The notes under the pieces are model-generated. The model was given only the letters and a program-made list of their open reading frames with translations. It ran no database searches and was not told the origin of the DNA. Positions 1 through 14,009 of a stretch of DNA of 64,000 nt are shown here, in pieces. The stretch is taken from assembly GCF_020990385.1 (NCBI RefSeq), contig NZ_CP087598.1, forward strand, positions 1,408,001 to 1,472,000, written 5' to 3'. The position numbers and the translations under genes were made by a program. The stretch's first letter is position 1. Each line of letters begins with the position of its first letter. This DNA is from Paracoccus sp. MA (lineage in GTDB: Bacteria > Pseudomonadota > Alphaproteobacteria > Rhodobacterales > Rhodobacteraceae).

Positions 1-206
1 TCGTTGACCACCTTGCCGCCGATCTCGATGGTGCCGGCGCTGATCGCCTCCAGCCCGGCCACCATGCGCAGAAGCGTGGACTTGCCGCAGCCCGAAGGTC
101 CGACGATCACCACGAATTCGCCGTCGGCGATCTCGATGCTGATGCCATGGATCACCTCGTTTCCCGCATAGCTCTTGCGGACGTCGTTGAGCAGGATGCG
201 GGCCAT
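1..206 (-). CDS. ugpC: Glycerol-3-phosphate ABC importer ATPase, 5' part only
   Basis: This is the N-terminal 68 or so residues of an ABC ATPase that energises import, cytoplasmic face of the inner membrane; the rest lies outside the window. The Walker A motif GPSGCGKST is visible around residues 36-44 and the N-terminal strand matches the MalK/UgpC class. The ATG at 206 lies directly against the ugpE stop codon (207-209), so the gene is translated right after ugpE. Substrate is inferred from the ugpB-A-E neighbours. A generic carbohydrate MalK-like ATPase cannot be excluded from this fragment alone. Confidence 0.85.
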   Translation of the reverse strand, partial: MARILLNDVRKSYAGNEVIHGISIEIADGEFVVIVGPSGCGKSTLLRMVAGLEAISAGTIEIGGKVVN

Positions 207-1070
207 CTATTTCTCCGTCTCGACCAGGCCCTTGACGAACCAGCGCTGCATCAGCACCACCACCAGGATCGGCGGCAGGATGGCCAGCACGCTTGTGACC
301 ATCACGAGGTTCCAGGGCGTATCGGCATCGGCGAATGAGATCATCTTCTTCAGCGCGATGACGATGGTGTTCATTTCGTTGGAATTGGTGACCAGCAGCG
401 GCCACAGGTATTGCGTCCAGCCATAGATGAACTGGATCACGAAGATCGCGGCCACATTGGTCAGCGACAGCGGCCACAGGATGTCCCTGAAGAACCGCCA
501 GGGCCCGGCGCCGTCGACCCGCGCCGCCTCCAGCAATTCATCGGGAATGGTCATGAAGAACTGCCGGAACAGAAGCGTCGCGGTGGCCGAGGCGATCAAG
601 GGCAGGATCAGCCCCGGATAGGTGTCGATCAGCCCCAGGTCGACCATGACCTTGTAGGTTGGCTGGATGCGCACCTCGACCGGCAGCATCAGGGTGATGA
701 AGATCAGCCAGAAACAGGCCATGCGCAGCGGAAAGCGGAAAAAGACGATGGCATAGGCCGAGGCCATCGAGATCGCGATCTTCCCCAGCGCGATGCCCAT
801 GGCGACGATGGTGGTATTGGCCAGAAGCCGCCACAGGCTGACCCCGCCGATGCGGCTGATCCCGCCCGAGAAGGCATCGGAATAGTTCCGCGCCGCCTCG
901 GGTCCGGGCAGCAGGGGCAGCGGCGGGCGCAGGATGGTCTGCACCGAATGGGTCGAGGCGACGAAGACGTAATAGACCGGAAAGGCCACCACGATCACGC
1001 CCAGCACCATCCAGAAATGCGCCAGCACTCGCCCGGCGCCGCGCGCGGCCAGCGGAGAGGATTCAGCCAT
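207..1070 (-). CDS. ugpE: sn-Glycerol-3-phosphate ABC importer, inner-membrane permease UgpE
   Basis: A 287-residue permease with about six hydrophobic segments. The conserved cytoplasmic EAA loop, with [14 protein letters not shown] near residues 182-195, docks onto the ATPase. Length and sequence fit UgpE of the binding-protein-dependent transporter family. The product pairs with UgpA in the inner membrane to form the channel for sn-glycerol-3-phosphate or glycerophosphodiesters. It overlaps ugpA by 8 bp and abuts ugpC, so the genes form one operon (ugpB-A-E-C). No Pho box was identified by eye upstream of ugpB. Confidence 0.9.
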   Translation of the reverse strand: MAESSPLAARGAGRVLAHFWMVLGVIVVAFPVYYVFVASTHSVQTILRPPLPLLPGPEAARNYSDAFSGGISRIGGVSLWRLLANTTIVAMGIALGKIAISMASAYAIVFFRFPLRMACFWLIFITLMLPVEVRIQPTYKVMVDLGLIDTYPGLILPLIASATATLLFRQFFMTIPDELLEAARVDGAGPWRFFRDILWPLSLTNVAAIFVIQFIYGWTQYLWPLLVTNSNEMNTIVIALKKMISFADADTPWNLVMVTSVLAILPPILVVVLMQRWFVKGLVETEK

Positions 1071-1944
1071 AATGCACCCTCCGCTCGATGAAGCGGAACT
1101 GGAAGGCGGTCAGCGCGATCACGATGATCATCAGGATCACCGATTGCGCGGCGGAATCGCCCATGATCAGGTTCACGAAACCGTCGTTATAGACCTTGTA
1201 GACCAGCGTCTCGGTCGCCTTGCCGGGGCCGCCGCCGGTCACGGCATGGATGATCCCGAAGGTGTCGAACAGCGCATAGACGGTGTTCACCACCAGCAGG
1301 AAGAAGGTCGTCGGCGCCAGCAGCGGAAAGGCGATGGTCCAGAAGGCATGCCGGCGCGAGGCGCCGTCGATGGCCGCCGCCTCCAGCAGCGAGCGGGGAA
1401 TCGCCTGCAAGCCCGCGACGAAGAACAGGAAGTTGTAGCTGATCTGCTTCCATGTCGCGGCGGCGACCACCAGCGCCATCGCCTGCTCGCCGTCCAGCAG
1501 CGGGTTCCAGTAGATGCCCATCCGCCGCAGCGGCCAGGCCAACGTGCCGAAGCTGGGATTGAACATGAACAGCCACAGCATGCCGGCGATGGCGGGCGCC
1601 ACCGCATAGGGCCAGATCATCAGCGTGCGATAGAAGCCCTTGCCGCGGATGATCTTTTCCGCCTGCACCGCCAGGAACAGCGCGATCGCCATGGCGCAGA
1701 AGGCGACCAGCACCGAGAACACCACCGTCACCCGGACCGAGTTCAGATAGTTCGGATCGCTCAGCACCTTGCGGAAATTCGCCAGCCCCACGAAGGTCGT
1801 CTTCAGGCCGAAGGCGTCCTCGCGCAGCACGGACTGGCGAAAGGCCTGCGCCGCCGGCCAGTAGAAGAAGATCAGCGTGATCGCCAGTTGCGGCGCCAGC
1901 AGCAGCCAGGGCAGCAGCTTGTGCGGAAAGACCGTGCGTCTCAT
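1063..1944 (-). CDS. ugpA: sn-Glycerol-3-phosphate ABC importer, inner-membrane permease UgpA
   Basis: A 293-residue permease beginning [13 protein letters not shown] at the ATG at 1944. An in-frame extension to 2025 exists but would overlap the end of ugpB and has no protein-like composition, so the shorter start is preferred. A hydrophobic first helix follows directly, and the EAA loop with [15 protein letters not shown] lies near residues 190-204. It partners UgpE. The gene lies 49 bp after ugpB and overlaps ugpE by 8 bp, which suggests translational coupling. Confidence 0.9.
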   Translation of the reverse strand: MRRTVFPHKLLPWLLLAPQLAITLIFFYWPAAQAFRQSVLREDAFGLKTTFVGLANFRKVLSDPNYLNSVRVTVVFSVLVAFCAMAIALFLAVQAEKIIRGKGFYRTLMIWPYAVAPAIAGMLWLFMFNPSFGTLAWPLRRMGIYWNPLLDGEQAMALVVAAATWKQISYNFLFFVAGLQAIPRSLLEAAAIDGASRRHAFWTIAFPLLAPTTFFLLVVNTVYALFDTFGIIHAVTGGGPGKATETLVYKVYNDGFVNLIMGDSAAQSVILMIIVIALTAFQFRFIERRVHYG

Positions 1945-1993
1945 CCGTCCCCCTTGTCGGATCGGGCGGGCGCCGCAACGCCCGCCCCTGGTT

Positions 1994-3289
1994 TCAGCCG
2001 CCCGCGGCCTCGCGGATCGCGGCATTGCCGCGCTCGACGGCGTTCTTCAGCGCCGTGGCCGCGTCCTGCTGGCCGGCCAGCATCTTTTCGTATTCCTCGT
2101 TCTGGATGTCGCGCAGCTGCGGCAGGTTCGGCGCCCGCACGCCCTTGGAGTTCTCGGTCGGCTCCTTGCCCATCATCTGCAGGATCGGCGTCTCGCGGCC
2201 CGGGTTCTGCTGGTAGAAGTCCGAGCCCTTGGTCGCCTCGTAAGCCGCCATGGTCACCGGCAGATAGCCCGATTGTTCGTGCAGGTATTGCTGCACCTCG
2301 GTCTGCGACAGGTAGTTGAAGAAGGCGGCGACGCCCTTGTAGGTCTCGTCCGACTTGCCGCCCATCACCCAAAGCGAGGCACCGCCCGGCGTGGTGTTCT
2401 GCGGCGCGCCCTCGGCGGTCTCGTCATAGGGCAGCTGGCCGATGCCGTAGTTCATGCCCGATTTCACGATGTCGCCCAGCCCGCCCGAGCTTTCGGTCAG
2501 GATGCCGCATTCGCCCGAGGTGAAGTTCTGCTTGGCCTCGCTGGTGCGGCCGCCATAGACGAAGACGCCCTCTTTCGCCAGGTCCGCAAGTTCCTGGAAA
2601 TGCTTGACGAACAGCGGGCCGTCGATCTTCAGCTCGGGCGTGCCGGCCAGGCCGTTCTCGTTCGTGCCCCAGCTGACATTGTTCCAGGCGGCGAAGTTCT
2701 CGGTATGGATCCAGGTCAGCCAGGTCGAGGTATAGCCGCAGGTCGCGGCCCCCGATTCCTTGATCTGGCGCGCGGCGGCCCAGACCTCGGCCCAGGTCTT
2801 GGGCGGGTTGTCCACGTCCAGCCCCGCCTTCTCGAAGATGTCCTTGTTGTAATACAGGATCGGCGAGGAGGAGTTGTAGGGGAAGGACAGCATGTCCCCC
2901 TCGGGCGTCGAGTAATAGCCGACGATGCCGGGCAGATACTGGCTCTTGTCGAAGTCGTAGCCGCCTTCCTGCAGCACCTCGGCCACCGGCTTGATGGCGC
3001 CCTGCGCGCCCATCATCACCCCGGTGCCGACGTCGAAGACCTGGATGATGTCCGGGGCCTGGCCGGCGCGGAAGGCGGCAATGCCGGCGTTCAGCGTTTC
3101 GGGATAGGTGCCCTTGAAGACGGGCTTGACCTCATAATCTTCCTGGCTGGCGTTGAAATCATTGGCGATCTTGGTCACCACCTCGGCATTGGCGCCGGTC
3201 ATCGCGTGCCACCACGAGATTTCGGTCCTGGCCTCGGCCGCGACGGGCAGCACCATCAGCCCGGCAAGCCAGAATACGGTTCGTTGCAT
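1994..3289 (-). CDS. ugpB: Periplasmic glycerol-3-phosphate-binding protein UgpB
   Basis: A 431-residue extracytoplasmic solute-binding protein, close to the usual UgpB length. The start at 3289 follows a strong ribosome-binding site (GGAGGG, 4 nt before ATG); an upstream in-frame extension is rejected. Residues 1 to about 20 form a signal peptide ending in VAAEA. The mature part opens with [13 protein letters not shown], the strand typical of family 1 binding proteins, and contains [13 protein letters not shown] near residue 85. It delivers substrate to UgpA/UgpE. It is the first gene of the operon, so the promoter should lie in 3290-3766. Confidence 0.9.
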   Translation of the reverse strand: MQRTVFWLAGLMVLPVAAEARTEISWWHAMTGANAEVVTKIANDFNASQEDYEVKPVFKGTYPETLNAGIAAFRAGQAPDIIQVFDVGTGVMMGAQGAIKPVAEVLQEGGYDFDKSQYLPGIVGYYSTPEGDMLSFPYNSSSPILYYNKDIFEKAGLDVDNPPKTWAEVWAAARQIKESGAATCGYTSTWLTWIHTENFAAWNNVSWGTNENGLAGTPELKIDGPLFVKHFQELADLAKEGVFVYGGRTSEAKQNFTSGECGILTESSGGLGDIVKSGMNYGIGQLPYDETAEGAPQNTTPGGASLWVMGGKSDETYKGVAAFFNYLSQTEVQQYLHEQSGYLPVTMAAYEATKGSDFYQQNPGRETPILQMMGKEPTENSKGVRAPNLPQLRDIQNEEYEKMLAGQQDAATALKNAVERGNAAIREAAGG

Positions 3290-3766
3290 GTTTCCCTCCG
3301 AGTCGTGCCTTGCGGCGTCATCGTTCCCGAACGGCCTTGCCAGGGCCTCGGCCCTGGGGGGCCGCCCGCCTCCCTGTCCGGATTTGTCACCTGCCAGGGG
3401 CCGGGGTGTCAATTCGCAACTGGACTGTCTGGTATGGCAGGCGGCAGGCAGAGGCCGCGCCGGTCACGCCCCTCCAGTCGCACCGATTTGTAAATTTCCC
3501 ATGACTGCAAGGGGTAAAAGGCGATTCCTGCAGCCGCTCCCTGCGCCGTGCGGGGGATGGCGGCCGGTCGTTCCGTCACGTCCGGGCTTGGCTGTGTCAG
3601 TCGCGCGTGACGGATCGGGCCAGCCGCGCGCCGCCCGACCGTCCCCCGGCGTCGGACGAAGCCGCATGACCGGGGTCGGGAACGCGGGCGGGCGGGGAAA
3701 ATTCACGCCGCGATCACAGGCTTGCGCTAGGAACAGGGAAACCTGCTGCCAAGGACCCCTGCGCCG
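3290..3766. other. Divergent intergenic region, ugpB / YcaO-like gene
   Basis: A 477-bp gap between divergently transcribed genes that must hold both promoters. Several open frames cross it but all are antisense or extension frames of neighbours with no independent start signal. I see no convincing -35/-10 pair, no strong hairpin and no short RiPP-precursor-like ORF next to the YcaO gene, which matters for judging what that gene does. Confidence 0.5.
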
Positions 3767-4645
3767 ATGGAGAAACCCGGCCGAAGCGCCCATGACCTGA
3801 CCGCAAGCTGGCAACGGCACGACTGGCGCGAAAGCTTCTTCGCGCCGGGGCTTGTCATCCTGCAGGCGCTGACCGCCGACGGCCGCACCGCCAGCGGCGC
3901 CGGCCAGAGCCGCGACGAGGCCTTCGACCGCTGCATCGGCGAGACGGCCGAGATCCTGGCGCTGGCCGCCTTCCGGGCGGGCGGCGGCGGTTTCGAGCCC
4001 TGGCGCGACGGGCTGGCCGCGCATCCCGATGCCGGGCAGGCACGCCTGGCCGCCATGGACGAAGCCTGCGAGCGGCGGGCGGTCGCGGATTGGTGGCTGG
4101 GCCGGCGCCCCGCCCTGCCGGTGGCCGCGGACTGGATCCGGCTGGCCGGGCTGGCCGGGCGGCTGGACCGGGCCCGGGGCGGCGCGGCGCTGCGGCGGCG
4201 CACCGACTGGTGGCAGATCCAGACCCCGCGCGGCCCCTGCGCCATGATCTGCCGCAGCATGAGCCTGGAGGGTCAGGACCCGGTGCTGGGCTATGGCGTG
4301 CATCGCGACCCGGCACTGGCGGCGGACAAGGCCCTGCGCGAGCTTCTGCTGATGGAGCTGAACCTGATGGAGTTGCTGGCCGCCCGCTCTCTGGGCGGCG
4401 CGGACGCGCTGCAGCCGGTGCGCAACCGCATCCGCGGCTATGCCCGCCGCGCCGCCCTGCTGTTTCCCGAAGCCGCCGCCATCCACCCCGCCCCGCCCGG
4501 CGACCCGGATGCCGCGGGCTGCTTCGACACCCCGCCCGCCTGCCGCGAGATCTCGGTGCCCGAGGGGCCGCTCAGCGTCTGGGTCTGCCGGCCCGACGCC
4601 CCCCCTCCGCCTTTCACCGAAGAGACCGGCCTGCCCTATTTGTGA
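3767..4645 (+). CDS. YcaO-like protein, short form
   Basis: A 292-residue protein with two stretches that resemble YcaO ATP-binding/cyclodehydratase folds: GAGQSRDEAFDRCIGETAE (about residues 44-62) and the second helix motif around GYGVHRDPALAADKALREL (about 175-193), with Glu residues placed as in the family. YcaO enzymes activate peptide backbones with ATP to make azolines, thioamides or amidines, or methylthiolate ribosomal protein S12. The protein is shorter than the usual 380-450 residues, no TfuA or E1-like partner is next to it, and no precursor peptide was seen. It is followed after 7 bp by a heme peroxidase, so the two are probably co-transcribed. The family call is fair; the reaction is unknown. 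Confidence 0.6.
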   Translation: MEKPGRSAHDLTASWQRHDWRESFFAPGLVILQALTADGRTASGAGQSRDEAFDRCIGETAEILALAAFRAGGGGFEPWRDGLAAHPDAGQARLAAMDEACERRAVADWWLGRRPALPVAADWIRLAGLAGRLDRARGGAALRRRTDWWQIQTPRGPCAMICRSMSLEGQDPVLGYGVHRDPALAADKALRELLLMELNLMELLAARSLGGADALQPVRNRIRGYARRAALLFPEAAAIHPAPPGDPDAAGCFDTPPACREISVPEGPLSVWVCRPDAPPPPFTEETGLPYL

Positions 4646-4652
4646 GGACCAC

Positions 4653-6074
4653 ATGCGTGATGACGGCCTGGCCATGACGGCGCCACGAGAGGAACCCCGA
4701 CCGGGCGCCTGTCCCACGGGATGCGCGCCGATGCGCGGGGCGCTGCGCGACATGGGGGCGCTGGCCTCGCCCCTTTCCGCGCCGGACGACCGCGCCGGGA
4801 TCGGCCAGCGCCTGCCCGAGATCCTGATGCGCACCACCCCGGACTGGCGCATCGCCTGCCTCGAACGGACGGCGCATATTCCCTCGGGCTATACCTATCT
4901 GGCCCAGCTCATGGGCCATGACATGGGCAGCAGCGTGCCGGCCGACAGCGTGCCCTATGCCCGCAGCGGCGGCGACGGGGACGCCAAGCCCGTGCGGCGC
5001 TACAACCTGATCGACAATCCGCTGACGCTGGAAACCGTCTACGGCCCCGGCCCGGCCATGCTGACCCATGTCTATGATCCCGAGACCTGCCTGTTCCGCC
5101 TGACCCCGGGCGCAAGGCTGGCGCGGCTTTATGCGCGGGCGGCCGGCGCCATCTCGGACCCCGACCCGCGGCCGATCCGCGCGCTTTATGACGAGCGCAA
5201 CCGCGACTCGCTGATGCTGCACGAGCTGACCGTGGCCTGGATGCAGTTCCACAACCGGCTGGCCCGCAGGCTGATGGCAAGGGGAGAGGAGCCGTTCCGC
5301 GCCTATGCGCTGTCCCGCGTCCACGCCGTGCGATGCTGGCACGCCATCCTGACCGGCGACCTGCTGCCGCGTTTCCTGCATCCCGAGATCGCCGGGCTGG
5401 ACGGCGACGCCCTGCCCGGCTGCTGGGCGCTGGACGAAACCACGCTGCTGCACGGGCTGTGCCGGGCCTTCCACGCCCTGCCGCTGGCGGCCTATCATCT
5501 GGGCCGCTCGGGATTGCACAATCTGGGCACGCTGCTCAAGCGCGGCTATGCCCCCAGCGAGGCCGAGACCGACTGGCGCATCGACTGGCCGCTGTTCTTC
5601 GGCGCAAGCCCAGGCGCGCCGCTGACCGGCATCTCGGCCAGCGTGGCGCCGGAATTGCGCGCCCCGGTGACGGCGGCGGCGGTCATCGCGATGGACAATG
5701 CCTCGGCCGCCATCGCCCTGCCGCTGCGGCCGGGCAACAAGGCGCTTCGCGCCGCCGTCGCAGCCCTGCCCGGCGACTGGCCCGCCCGCATCGCCCCCGC
5801 CCGCCTGGCCGCGGATTTCGCCGCCGCCCATCCCGAGGCGCCGATCCGCATCGACGCCGAGATGCTGGAATGGGGCCCGCTCTACCAGTTCCTGATGGTC
5901 GAGGCGCAGCTGCACGGCCAGCGGGGCGGCTTCGGTCCCTTGGGCAGCGCGCTGCTGCGCGGCTCGGTGCTGGGCTCGATCCGCCGGGTGGTGCTGGCCG
6001 GCGAGGACGAGGCGGCGGCCGGGCTGCCAAGGCCCGCGACCATGCTGGAACTGATCGCCCTCGCCAGAGAATGA
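4653..6074 (+). CDS. Animal-type heme peroxidase family protein
   Basis: A 473-residue protein. The ATG at 4653, 7 nt past the preceding stop and with GAGG just upstream, is preferred to the in-frame ORF start inside the YcaO gene. Residues around 77-93 (YTYLAQLMGHDMGSS) match the distal-histidine helix of the animal peroxidase (An_peroxidase) superfamily, and LMLHELTVAWMQFHNRLARRL (about 188-208) matches its H..F..HNRLA helix. A proximal histidine could be the one in AAYHLGRSG (about 281-289). There is no signal peptide, so it is probably cytoplasmic. Such enzymes use peroxide to oxidise halides or organic substrates. The neighbouring YcaO-like gene suggests a shared small-molecule or peptide modification role, which is inference. 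Confidence 0.7.
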   Translation: MRDDGLAMTAPREEPRPGACPTGCAPMRGALRDMGALASPLSAPDDRAGIGQRLPEILMRTTPDWRIACLERTAHIPSGYTYLAQLMGHDMGSSVPADSVPYARSGGDGDAKPVRRYNLIDNPLTLETVYGPGPAMLTHVYDPETCLFRLTPGARLARLYARAAGAISDPDPRPIRALYDERNRDSLMLHELTVAWMQFHNRLARRLMARGEEPFRAYALSRVHAVRCWHAILTGDLLPRFLHPEIAGLDGDALPGCWALDETTLLHGLCRAFHALPLAAYHLGRSGLHNLGTLLKRGYAPSEAETDWRIDWPLFFGASPGAPLTGISASVAPELRAPVTAAAVIAMDNASAAIALPLRPGNKALRAAVAALPGDWPARIAPARLAADFAAAHPEAPIRIDAEMLEWGPLYQFLMVEAQLHGQRGGFGPLGSALLRGSVLGSIRRVVLAGEDEAAAGLPRPATMLELIALARE

Positions 6075-6087
6075 CGGAGACAAGACC

Positions 6088-6824
6088 ATGACCGGGACGA
6101 AACGCAAATACATCATCGTCGGGGCCGAGGTGGACCAGCCCGAAGCCTGGCTGCACAAGGACGGCAGCATCAGCCCCCGCAAGGGCAGCGACGGCGAGCC
6201 GCTGAACGTCGAATATATCGGCCGGCTGATGGTCGAGCTGTCGCAGCGCGGCAAGGCCGGCGTGCCCAAGGCCGAGCTCGACGCGCTGGAGGAACGCGTC
6301 AAGCGCGCGCTGCGCGCTGTGTGGTGCAGGATTTCTCGGTGCATGACGGCGGCGCGGCACTCAGCGACGCCGAACGCGAGGCGATCCTGAACAGCACCAC
6401 CGTCCGCATCGAGTTCGAAAGCCGCCGCCGCGGCAGCAAGAAGCCGGACCGCAACACCCGCATCCTGGTGGTGCCCTCGGACGAGACGCTGGGCATCGCC
6501 GATGCCATGCTGCGCGCCCAGGGCGAGGCCGAGGGCTTTCGCCCGCCCCTGTCCTACGAGCTGGACCGGGCGCTGATGCTGGCCGGCATGCAGACCGAGA
6601 TCCTCGAAATGGTGCGCGAATTCGCCGGCAAGGCCGCGCCGGGCTGGACCCCCGCGCTGCAGGCCGCGCTGGAGGCGCATATGGAAGAGGCGATCCGCGA
6701 GCGCAGCCGGTTCAAGGACGGCAACGGCCGCCCGGCCAAGGACGTCAAGAACGAGATCATGTCGAGCCCGCTGCGCGCCTTCCACCGCTCGGTCGGGATC
6801 TACGCCACCAACATGTGCCGCTAG
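6088..6824 (+). pseudogene. Unrecognised protein, frame broken once near 6320
   Basis: Two overlapping open frames read as one protein of about 245 residues if one base is restored near 6318-6321: frame one runs from the ATG at 6088 through KRALRAV and frame two continues VVQDFSVHDGG to the stop at 6824. A good GGAGA precedes the ATG and the gene follows the peroxidase by 13 bp, so it completes a three-gene operon. The product is hydrophilic with no membrane segment; I do not recognise the fold. The break is more likely a sequencing deletion than decay, because both halves keep coding character. Its stop overlaps the stop of the convergent SARP gene in the palindrome CTAG. Confidence 0.55.
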
Positions 6825-8797
6825 ACATGGAAGCGGCTGCGGGCCGCGGCGGCCTGTTCCAGCGTCTCGCGCAGCTCCTGCCGCCAGGCTTCGTCGCGCA
6901 GCGGAAAGACCGACAGGAACCAGTCCAGCAGCTGCGCATCCGTCGGCGCCGGCGGGCCGCGCCATTGTCCGCGCAGCTCGGCCAGATAGGCGTCGAGCCG
7001 GCGCGCCGCCGCCTCGGCCTCGCCCAGCCGCCACAGGGCGGCGCTGTGCCAGCCGCCCACCGTCGGCATCAGCCCGGCGCCGCTTTCGCATTGCCGCGCC
7101 GCCGCCGCGAAATCGCCGCAGAGGTAATCCGCCGCCGCCAGATAGATCTGGTGAAACGGCTCCATCACCGCGGCATGGCGCTTGGTCTCGGCGACCAGCC
7201 CGGCGGCCTTTCGCAGATCGCCCGAAAAGGCGAAGCCGAGCGCGCAGGAGGCCAGGGTCAGCGGGTTGTTGCGGTTCAAGACCCGCCTGGTCGAAATGGA
7301 ACTCGGCCAGGTCGAAATAGCCCAGATGGCAGAAGCACCAGGCCAGCACGCGATGCGCGCGGGTGTCCAGCGGGTCCGCAGTCACCGCGACGATGGCGTG
7401 ATGCATGGCGTCGCGCTTGAGCTCCTCGGTCTGGTAGGTGCCGGGCAGAAGCACATGGCGCACGTTCAGCGCGCCCGCCAGCTCGGCATGGGCGGGGCCG
7501 AAGGGCGGCGATCGCGCGGCGATCTCGCGCAGGATGGCCAGCGCCTCGGCCTCGGTTTCGGGCGACCAGCTGTCCAGGAGCGCCTGCGCCCGAAGCCAGT
7601 CGTCATAGATGCCCGAGCCGGAATCCGACAGCGAGCGGTCCGAGACCACCACGGAAAGCGCATTGGCGATGTTGGACAGCAGCAGGCGGACCTTGGCTTC
7701 CCAATCGGTCTGCGGCTCCTCGATCCATTCCGACCAGACCAGATGACCGCCGGTGCCGCGCTGCACCTCGGCGAACAGCCGCAAGCCGCCCTGCAGATAG
7801 AACGGCTTCAGCGTGATGCGCGCCTGCGGCTCGGGCGTGCCCTCCTCGACGATCCACCATTCGCGGAATCGGCCCATGCGCATGCGCAGGTCGGCGAAAA
7901 GCACGTTGGTCAGGCTTTCCAGCTCGTGCCCGTCGCCCCGGCGCGCCGGAGCGAGACCGACAGGCTGACCTGGGGCAGCCGGTCGCGCTGCGGGCCGTGG
8001 CGCCCGCCGCCGCCGGGGTCCAGCTTGATCGCCGCCAGCAGCTCGACGGTCTCGGCCTCGGGTTCCTGGTCGAAAAGCTCGTCGAGATGGGCGTAAAGCG
8101 TGTTGTAGCGCTCGATGGCGCGGGTCGGCCGGCCCGCCTGCCAGTCGAGCCGCATCAGGAGCCGCGTGGCATTCTCGTTCGAAGGCTCCAGCGCGATGGC
8201 GAACTCGGCCAGCGCGCGCTGGGTGTCGGGGTCGGAACCGGCCAGCCCGGCCAGCCGGCGGTCCAGCACCTGCCGCAGCCCGGCCAGCAGGCTGGCGCGG
8301 GTGATCGCGAGCCAGCTGTCGAACGAGGCGCTGATCCCTTCAAGCTGCACGGTCTGGTCGATCAGCAGGCGCAGGCGACCCGCCTCTTCGGGGTCCCAGC
8401 CCGGCCCGGCCAGCCGCGTGGCCAGTTCCTGCTGCAGCACGAATCCATCCGGCAGCCGCAACGCGATCTCGCCGGCATTGGTCTCCAGCGCCCAGCCGGG
8501 GGTGCCCGCCATGGCGCGGCGGATATGCTTGACCGCCTGCCGATACGAGGCCGAGGCCTTGTGTTCGTCCGAATTCTGCCAGAACAGGTCGGTGACCTTT
8601 TCCGTGCGATGCACCGGGGCCCGGTCGGCCAGCAGGAAATACAACAGCGCCCGCGCCTTGCGCAGGCGCAACGCATCGAGAACCTGCAAGACGGCGTCCA
8701 GCTGCATCCGAATCCCTTGCCGCGAGTCGCCCCAGCCCAACGACAGCCCGCAATCCATGAGGTTCCTTAGGATTCGCCATAACGCGGCCGTGATCAA
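6821..8797 (-). pseudogene. SARP-type transcriptional regulator with TPR-like C-terminus, frame broken twice
   Basis: Three frames join into one protein of about 650 residues. The first (8797 to about 7955) has an OmpR-like winged helix followed by a bacterial transcriptional activation domain: RLRKARALLYFLLAD, then ASYRQAVKHIRRAM and the helical BTAD with FAIALEPSNENATRLLMRL. The second (about 7955 to 7280) is a TolB-N-like domain (LSNIANALSVVVSDR) and the start of a helical-repeat region. The third (about 7280 to 6821) carries TPR-like repeats. Breaks lie near 7955 and 7278. It probably regulates the convergent YcaO/peroxidase operon, an inference from position. The start could also be the ATG at 8758 or 8707. 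Confidence 0.6.
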
Positions 8798-8924
8798 CGG
8801 TCCATCGCCGCCGCCCGGGGGTTTTTGCCGCCGGCGGATCAGGAACGGGCCATGCCGGGGGCGCGCGCCCGCGCCGCAGGCAGGCGCTTGACCATCGCCG
8901 CCGCATTGCCCGGAAGCGCCAGCG

Positions 8925-12402
<3,478 letters not shown>

Positions 12403-12494
12403 GGCGCAATCTAGGTCCGACCTGACGGATTGTGCAATTGCCCCTCGGCGGAAAACCGCTAATCTTTGCGCAAAAGACAGCGAGGCGCGCGACA

Positions 12495-14009
12495 GTGACC
12501 GATGTTTTCCGGGCCGAGGGCCTGGGCAAGAGCTATCCCGGCGTGCGCGCCAATGACGACGTGTCCTTCGCGGTCGCGGGGGGCGAGATCCATGCCCTGC
12601 TGGGCGAGAACGGCGCCGGCAAGTCCACGCTGGTCAAGATGATCTACGGCCTGGTGCGGCCGGACGAGGGACGGATGGCGCTGCTGGGCACGCCCTACGC
12701 GCCGCACGACCCGCGCGCCGCCCGCGCCGCCGGCGTCGCCATGGTGTTCCAGCATTTCAGCCTGTTCGATGCGATGACGGTCGCGGAAAACATCGCGCTG
12801 GGGATGGAGAACCCGCCGCCGCGCCCCGAACTCGCGCGCCGCATCGCCGAGCTGTCGCAGGGCTACGGCTTGCCACTGAACCCCGCCCGCCGCATCGCCA
12901 GCCTGTCGGCGGGCGAGCGGCAGCGGGTCGAGATCCTGCGCTGCCTGTTGCAAGGCCCGCGGCTGCTGATCATGGACGAGCCGACCTCGGTCCTGACCCC
13001 GCAGGAGGCCGAGATCCTGTTCGCCACCCTGCGCCAACTGGCCGAGGCGGGGACGGCGATCCTGTATATCAGCCACAAGCTGGAGGAAATCCGCAGCCAT
13101 TGCGACCGCGCCACCATCCTGCGCCAGGGCAGGCTGGTCGGCACGGTCGATCCGCGCGCCCATTCCGCCCGCGAACTGGCGGCGATGATGGTCGGGGCCG
13201 AGATGCGGCTGGTGGACCGTTCCGGCCGCAAGCCCGGCGCCTCCGTGCTGGAAGTGCGGGGCCTGTCCACCCCGGGCGGCGAGGGCGTGGCACTGAAGGA
13301 GATCGCGCTGAGCCTGCGCGCGGGCGAGATCCTGGGCATCGGCGGCGTCGCCGGCAACGGGCAGGAGGAACTGCTTTCGGCCCTGTCGGGCGAGACCGCG
13401 ACCACCCCCGGCACCGTGGTGCTGGAGGGGCGCGACCTCTCAGCCGCCGGCCCCGAGGCGCGGCGCCGCGCCGGGCTGCTCGCCGCGCCCGAGGACCGGC
13501 TGGGCCATGCCGCCGTGCCCGAATTCAGCCTGGCGGAGAACTCGCTGCTGACCGCCGGGGCGCGGCAGAACCTGATCCGGCGCGGCCTGATCGACCGCAA
13601 GGCGGCCACGGCTTTCGCGCAACAGGTGATCCGCGCCTTCGATGTGCGCACCCCCGGCCCCGGCACGGCGGCGGGCGCGCTGTCGGGTGGCAACCTGCAG
13701 AAATTCGTCATCGGCCGCGAGGTGCTGGGCCGGCCCCGCGTGCTGGTCGTCAACCAGCCGACCTGGGGCGTCGATGCCGGCGCCGCCGCCGCCATCCGCC
13801 AGGCGCTGCTGGACCTGGCCGCGCAGGGCGCCGGGCTGATCGTCATCAGCCAGGACCTCGACGAGCTCTTGGAGCTGTCGGACCGCTTCTGCGCCCTGAA
13901 CCAGGGCAGGCTGTCCGCCCCCCGGCCCACCGAAGGGCTGACGGTCGAGGAGATCGGGCTGATGCTGGGCGGCGCCCATGGCATGGAGGTGGCGCATGTT
14001 CCGGCTTGA
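12495..14009 (+). CDS. Nucleoside-type ABC importer, double ATPase
   Basis: A 504-residue protein with two ABC modules. The first has Walker [10 protein letters not shown] (about residues 38-46) and Walker [10 protein letters not shown]. The second is weaker: [14 protein letters not shown] in place of a Walker A and [14 protein letters not shown] as signature, the pattern of the RbsA/YufO class serving BMP-type importers. The GTG at 12495 ([14 protein letters not shown]) aligns with the family start; an in-frame ATG at 12432 would add 21 poorly matching residues. With the two permeases and the BMP lipoprotein-like binding protein downstream it forms a purine-nucleoside or related base importer. 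Confidence 0.85.
   Translation: MTDVFRAEGLGKSYPGVRANDDVSFAVAGGEIHALLGENGAGKSTLVKMIYGLVRPDEGRMALLGTPYAPHDPRAARAAGVAMVFQHFSLFDAMTVAENIALGMENPPPRPELARRIAELSQGYGLPLNPARRIASLSAGERQRVEILRCLLQGPRLLIMDEPTSVLTPQEAEILFATLRQLAEAGTAILYISHKLEEIRSHCDRATILRQGRLVGTVDPRAHSARELAAMMVGAEMRLVDRSGRKPGASVLEVRGLSTPGGEGVALKEIALSLRAGEILGIGGVAGNGQEELLSALSGETATTPGTVVLEGRDLSAAGPEARRRAGLLAAPEDRLGHAAVPEFSLAENSLLTAGARQNLIRRGLIDRKAATAFAQQVIRAFDVRTPGPGTAAGALSGGNLQKFVIGREVLGRPRVLVVNQPTWGVDAGAAAAIRQALLDLAAQGAGLIVISQDLDELLELSDRFCALNQGRLSAPRPTEGLTVEEIGLMLGGAHGMEVAHVPA

Noticed and set aside
4614..7904. A 1096-codon open frame on the minus strand
   Set aside because: Only its first 220 residues match the regulator; the rest is antisense to the peroxidase, YcaO and unknown genes, kept open by high GC.
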